Source: Colius striatus
Taxonomy: Eukaryota > Chordata > Aves > Coliiformes > Coliidae
Reading direction: 5' to 3'
Length of the DNA stretch: 64,000 bases
NCBI RefSeq assembly: GCF_028858725.1
Contig: NC_084781.1
Location: forward strand, 5,526,513 to 5,590,512
The notes under the pieces are model-generated. The model had not been told where the DNA came from, ran no database searches, and saw only the letters and a program-made list of their open reading frames with translations. The position numbers and the translations under genes are program-made. Shown piece by piece: positions 61,001 through 64,000 of this stretch. Every line of letters starts with the position of its first letter. Within the stretch, counting starts at the first letter, position 1.

Positions 61001-63538
61001 AGTCCCCCAAGCTCATTTCCTCTGGTCTGCTCTCCAGCTCTCTGCTGAGTGAGGGGAACTGATTGAATACAGGTCCAGTCACCTTTCTGAAGCAGCAGAC
61101 CAAACCATGGTGTGATTAAAGCTGGATTTCCTATGTCAGGATAATTAAGAGTCAAGCAGTGATCAGGTTGTGACTTTGATGGGCTGTAAAAGCATAAACT
61201 CTGACCGACATTACTCAGATAGTATGGAATGAAGGCTTAAAACCTGCTGCATTGGCAGAATAATGGGAAGCTTAGTGAAAAAGGAGGTAATCCCTTAAAT
61301 GGATCAGTTTGTTTATCCTCCGTGTACCAAACCAGCCTTGCCCAAAGGGATTTCAGTGTTACCAGCACTCATACTAGCTATGGAAGTGCTTCTGAGAGAG
61401 GAATGGAAATGGAAAGGTCACGTGAATCTGCTTTTTGCCTTTCAGTCACTATGCCAGCTGGGTCTTCACACTGACCAGGATTCTGAGTTTCAGTACTCCT
61501 CCCCCTGTGGCATCATGCACAGCTATATGAAGCAGGATCATGTATGACCTGCTGGAAAGACAGTGCTCCCTGCTCTCATGTCTTGCAAGTGTTAAGTGCT
61601 GTTGCAAGCCAGCTTCCCCATGTACAAAAATAGAAATTGGGTCATTAGAAATGCTGATGCAGCTCCAAGGAAGCGGTGGAAAGGTGTCTCTTCTCTATTA
61701 CATGAACTGTTACAAATAAGAGATGCTGGAATTGTTAAGGTGGCTGTTGTCCTTTCCAGGAAATCTGTCCTGACTGTTTCTTTCAGTAGATGGCATGGTT
61801 TAATGGGAAATAACAGGGTTTCTTGCTTCTGCATTGTAGGTTTTCTACTTTCAAGTTGTGTGAAAGAAAATAATGTGGATGAGACACTAAGTGCTGTGAG
61901 GGAACCAGTTCTGGCACCCAAAACTGAGGGGATGACAGCATTTGCTTGGCACAAACCTAAGTTAAATGTAATATAAAACCCTTATCTCAGCTGTGCTTAG
62001 GTCATGAGTCCTCTCCTGCTGCCTGATTGCTCTTCCTATCCTGGTGTGATCTGCACCACGGTGTGCAGTGATGTCAGTTAGTGCTCAGCAGGCTTTGGAA
62101 TGAGACCCTTGGTGTTTGTTTTAAAGGGCAAAAGACTGTGAAGGTGAAAGAGAAAAGGGAGCACTATGCCACTTCCCCCTGAAATGGCAGTGATGTGCAA
62201 ATGTTTTGTTATCTATTTTCAGCAACAACTACAGGCATATGTGGCCTGGGTGAACTCCCAGCTGAAGAAGAAGCCAACAATAAAGCCGGTCCAAGACTTG
62301 AGACAAGATCTCCGAGACGGAGTAATTCTTGCTTTGCTCATTGAGATTTTAGGTCAGTAATGCCATCTGGCACTATTTTTCATCTTGCAGTTCTAGATCT
62401 TCTGTAGAAGAGGCTGGCCTTGGCTCTGACATCTGTCAGACGTGCTGGCAGATGTTCATGATGCTGTCGGAGCATGCAGTGGAGACAAAGGAGTGAGTTT
62501 AAAAGAAAAATCGTAAAGTAATTCCTAAATGCAATTCTAGTAAAAGCCTCGTGTTTTGGCATATTAAATCCCATGATGCTGGAATGGAGCTATAAAATGA
62601 TTTACCTTACAGAGGAACAGTGTTAGTGTGTGGCAGTTTTTGCAGAGTAACCTGCTTGCTGAGATACTCCCTTCTTCCTGAGTTCAACAAGGGATATAAG
62701 ATCAGGCCCTACACCTACAGCAATTTCTCTGATAGCACCAAGTAGCTCAGTTCTTCTCTAACAAAGTTTTCCCATTCTTTTAGCTGGTGAGAAGCTGAAT
62801 GACATTCAGGTCAATCCCACCAGCCAGCAGGAGATGAGGGAAAATGTGGAGAAAGTCTTACAGTTCGTGGCATCCAAAAAGATCCGCATGCATCAGACAT
62901 CAGCAAAAGGTGATAACCACAGATGGTTCTGTCTGTTGAAGGCCTGTTTCTGTCTGTTTCATCTCAAACAGATAATGTGTTAGTTTGTGGTAGTCTTCAG
63001 TAACTGCTCTACTTTCCCCATGAGCATTCAATAATTATCATGTAATCTACTCGATCGTTAGCTGGAAATGGCTGTAAAAGCTTAGGTCTGTTGAAAGCGT
63101 TTAAGCTTCTGGTCTGCAGGTGGCAGTCAGCTTGCTACTCTGTACAAAACAAGCAGAGCTAAGCATCATTACTGTTTTCCTGACAGGGTCCCTGTGGGTT
63201 TAATTCCATTCATGCTTGTTGGTCAGAGGCAGCTCTGGTGGGACTTCACGTTAATGGCAATGTCCTTGGCTTTGTTTGCATTTTGCAGATATTGTTGATG
63301 GGAACTTGAAATCTATCATGAGATTGATCCTGGCCTTAGCTGCTCATTTCAAACCAGGCTCTGGGAGAGCAGTGAATCATAGCCCAACTGGCACGGTGGG
63401 GAAGAGCTTGCCAGTGTCATCTGCCAGTCACAGGCCTCGCTCAGCTGCTGCAGTGGCCCAAGGGGCAGTGGCTGCTCTGGCAGATGTTCGTCAGGATGTC
63501 TTGCAGTCCGGCCGAGATGTTTTCCGGCACAGACAGAG
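55021..63538 (+). CDS. DIXDC1: DIXDC1 (coiled-coil-DIX1), first four coding exons
   Basis: DIXDC1 is a positive regulator of Wnt signalling that binds actin and Dishevelled. Exons 55021-55080, 62223-62352, 62784-62909 and 63289-63538 are in phase and encode the first 188 residues. They start MLTCLARGNLLDILQEGFTE, matching the long isoform. The calponin-homology domain covers about residues 20-127 (QQLQAYVAWVNSQLKK, LRDGVILALLIEIL, VLQFVASKKIRMHQTSAK, IVDGNLKSIMRLILALAAHF). A serine- and alanine-rich linker follows. The coiled coil and C-terminal DIX domain lie beyond the right edge. Confidence 0.97.
55081..62222 (+). other. DIXDC1: DIXDC1 intron 1
   Basis: A 7.1-kb AT-rich intron. It holds a MIR-like fragment at about 57300-57425 and a 185-codon antisense open frame at 59406-59963 with no recognisable family. 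Otherwise nothing seen. Confidence 0.85.
57300..57425 (+). repeat. MIR-like SINE fragment
   Basis: The order tagaactgaggcacacagag, then aagtgcactgacagattcac, then agtcattggcaaagtgagg follows the MIR core. Strongly diverged; family assignment by eye. Confidence 0.45.
62223..62352 (+). CDS. DIXDC1: DIXDC1 exon 2 (CH domain)
   Basis: QQLQAYVAWVNSQLKKK through LIEIL, acceptor attttcag, donor gtcagt. Start of the calponin-homology domain. Confidence 0.97.
62784..62909 (+). CDS. DIXDC1: DIXDC1 exon 3 (CH domain)
   Basis: AGEKLNDIQVNPTSQQEM through HQTSAK, acceptor cttttag, donor gtgata. Confidence 0.97.
63289..63538 (+). CDS. DIXDC1: DIXDC1 exon 4 (CH domain end, linker)
   Basis: DIVDGNLKSIMRLILAL to DVLQSGRDVFRHRQ, acceptor ttttgcag, donor gtaatg. 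The middle (NHSPTGTVGKSLPVSSAS) is diverged and longer than in human; the ends are conserved. Confidence 0.97.
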
Positions 63539-64000
63539 GTAATGAGTTTGCCCTGGTTGTGTGAACTTGGGCCATGCTAGCAGATGGACAGTTTATTTTA
63601 AAATGAATGCCTTTTTATCTTGACAATTCCTGGTGTAAGGTAGCTCTCCTGTGCAAACAGAGACAAACCACTCTGCTGTCTCACTGAAACCTAAACAGAT
63701 AGTGGTCTAACAAAGGGACTAGTGGACCTAGCCTGGCTGCCTCATGATGAAGACTGCAGGTATCCCAGTTTTTTATCCAGATTTTACAGCAAAATAAGTG
63801 ATGAATCTGTTATGTCTCTGGAAAACGACAGTTCTTTATGACCAAGCCAGAGGGAGCTCTGCTGCCTTGTTCTTCCCACTTCAAGCTGAGCACAGTGCCC
63901 TTTCTTGTGCTGTTTACTTGGAGACATTCTCATTTCAAGTGAAATAAAATCAAGGTCTTAACTGCAGGTACTATCTACAGATCTAGGAACAGTTAATTCC

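Larger units (their letters stand above)
62353..64000 (+). other. DIXDC1: DIXDC1 introns 2, 3 and start of intron 4
   Basis: Introns 62353-62783, 62910-63288 and 63539 to the window end. No repeats or other features recognised. Confidence 0.9.

Noticed and set aside
61592-61976. Overlapping 120-126 codon frames on both strands in DIXDC1 intron 1
   Set aside because: Open on both strands at once with no domain or splice sites; likely chance.

Overview
The window is vertebrate nuclear DNA and almost certainly from a bird. Genes are split into short exons with GT-AG introns. Interspersed repeats are sparse, and the one clear young-looking element is a chicken-repeat-1 (CR1) LINE fragment. The alpha-B crystallin encoded here is 174 residues long, with the avian-type N-terminus [13 protein letters not shown]. 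The gene set matches human 11q23, which corresponds to an avian microchromosome (chicken chromosome 24 by general knowledge; this is inference, not a search).

Layout, left to right. (1) 1-29.0 kb: CBL, plus strand. Exons 2 to 16 are all present and in phase (853 codons), followed by a long 3' UTR of about 4.2 kb; exon 1 lies to the left of the window. (2) 29.0-30.2 kb: a short minus-strand gene derived from the N-terminal part of FDXACB1. It has three intact exons under a CpG-rich promoter and its own stop and poly(A) signal; nothing resembling the remaining two-thirds of the protein was seen. (3) 32.2-35.5 kb: CRYAB, minus strand, three exons, complete. (4) 37.6-39.5 kb: HSPB2, plus strand, two exons, complete, divergent from CRYAB. 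(5) 42.9-47.3 kb: the C11orf52 homologue, plus strand, four coding exons, complete. (6) 50.0-50.3 kb: a GC-box-rich CpG island with a candidate first exon. (7) 55.0-63.5 kb: the first four coding exons of DIXDC1, plus strand, encoding the calponin-homology domain; the gene runs off the right edge.

The run CRYAB-HSPB2-C11orf52-DIXDC1 is the same as in mammals. In mammals CBL lies millions of bases away, and FDXACB1 is followed by ALG9. The junction between CBL and the shortened FDXACB1 therefore looks like an evolutionary rearrangement point, and the truncated gene is probably a product of it. This junction is the most interesting feature of the window. CBL and this gene converge on nearly overlapping poly(A) signals. 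Other points of note are an in-phase alternative first exon for DIXDC1 in the CpG island, an RFX-like X-box upstream of DIXDC1 exon 1, a lipid-anchor plus paired phosphotyrosine-motif architecture in C11orf52, and a possible poison exon in CBL intron 1. No prokaryotic-type system, CRISPR array, tRNA or rRNA gene, or retroviral element was recognised.
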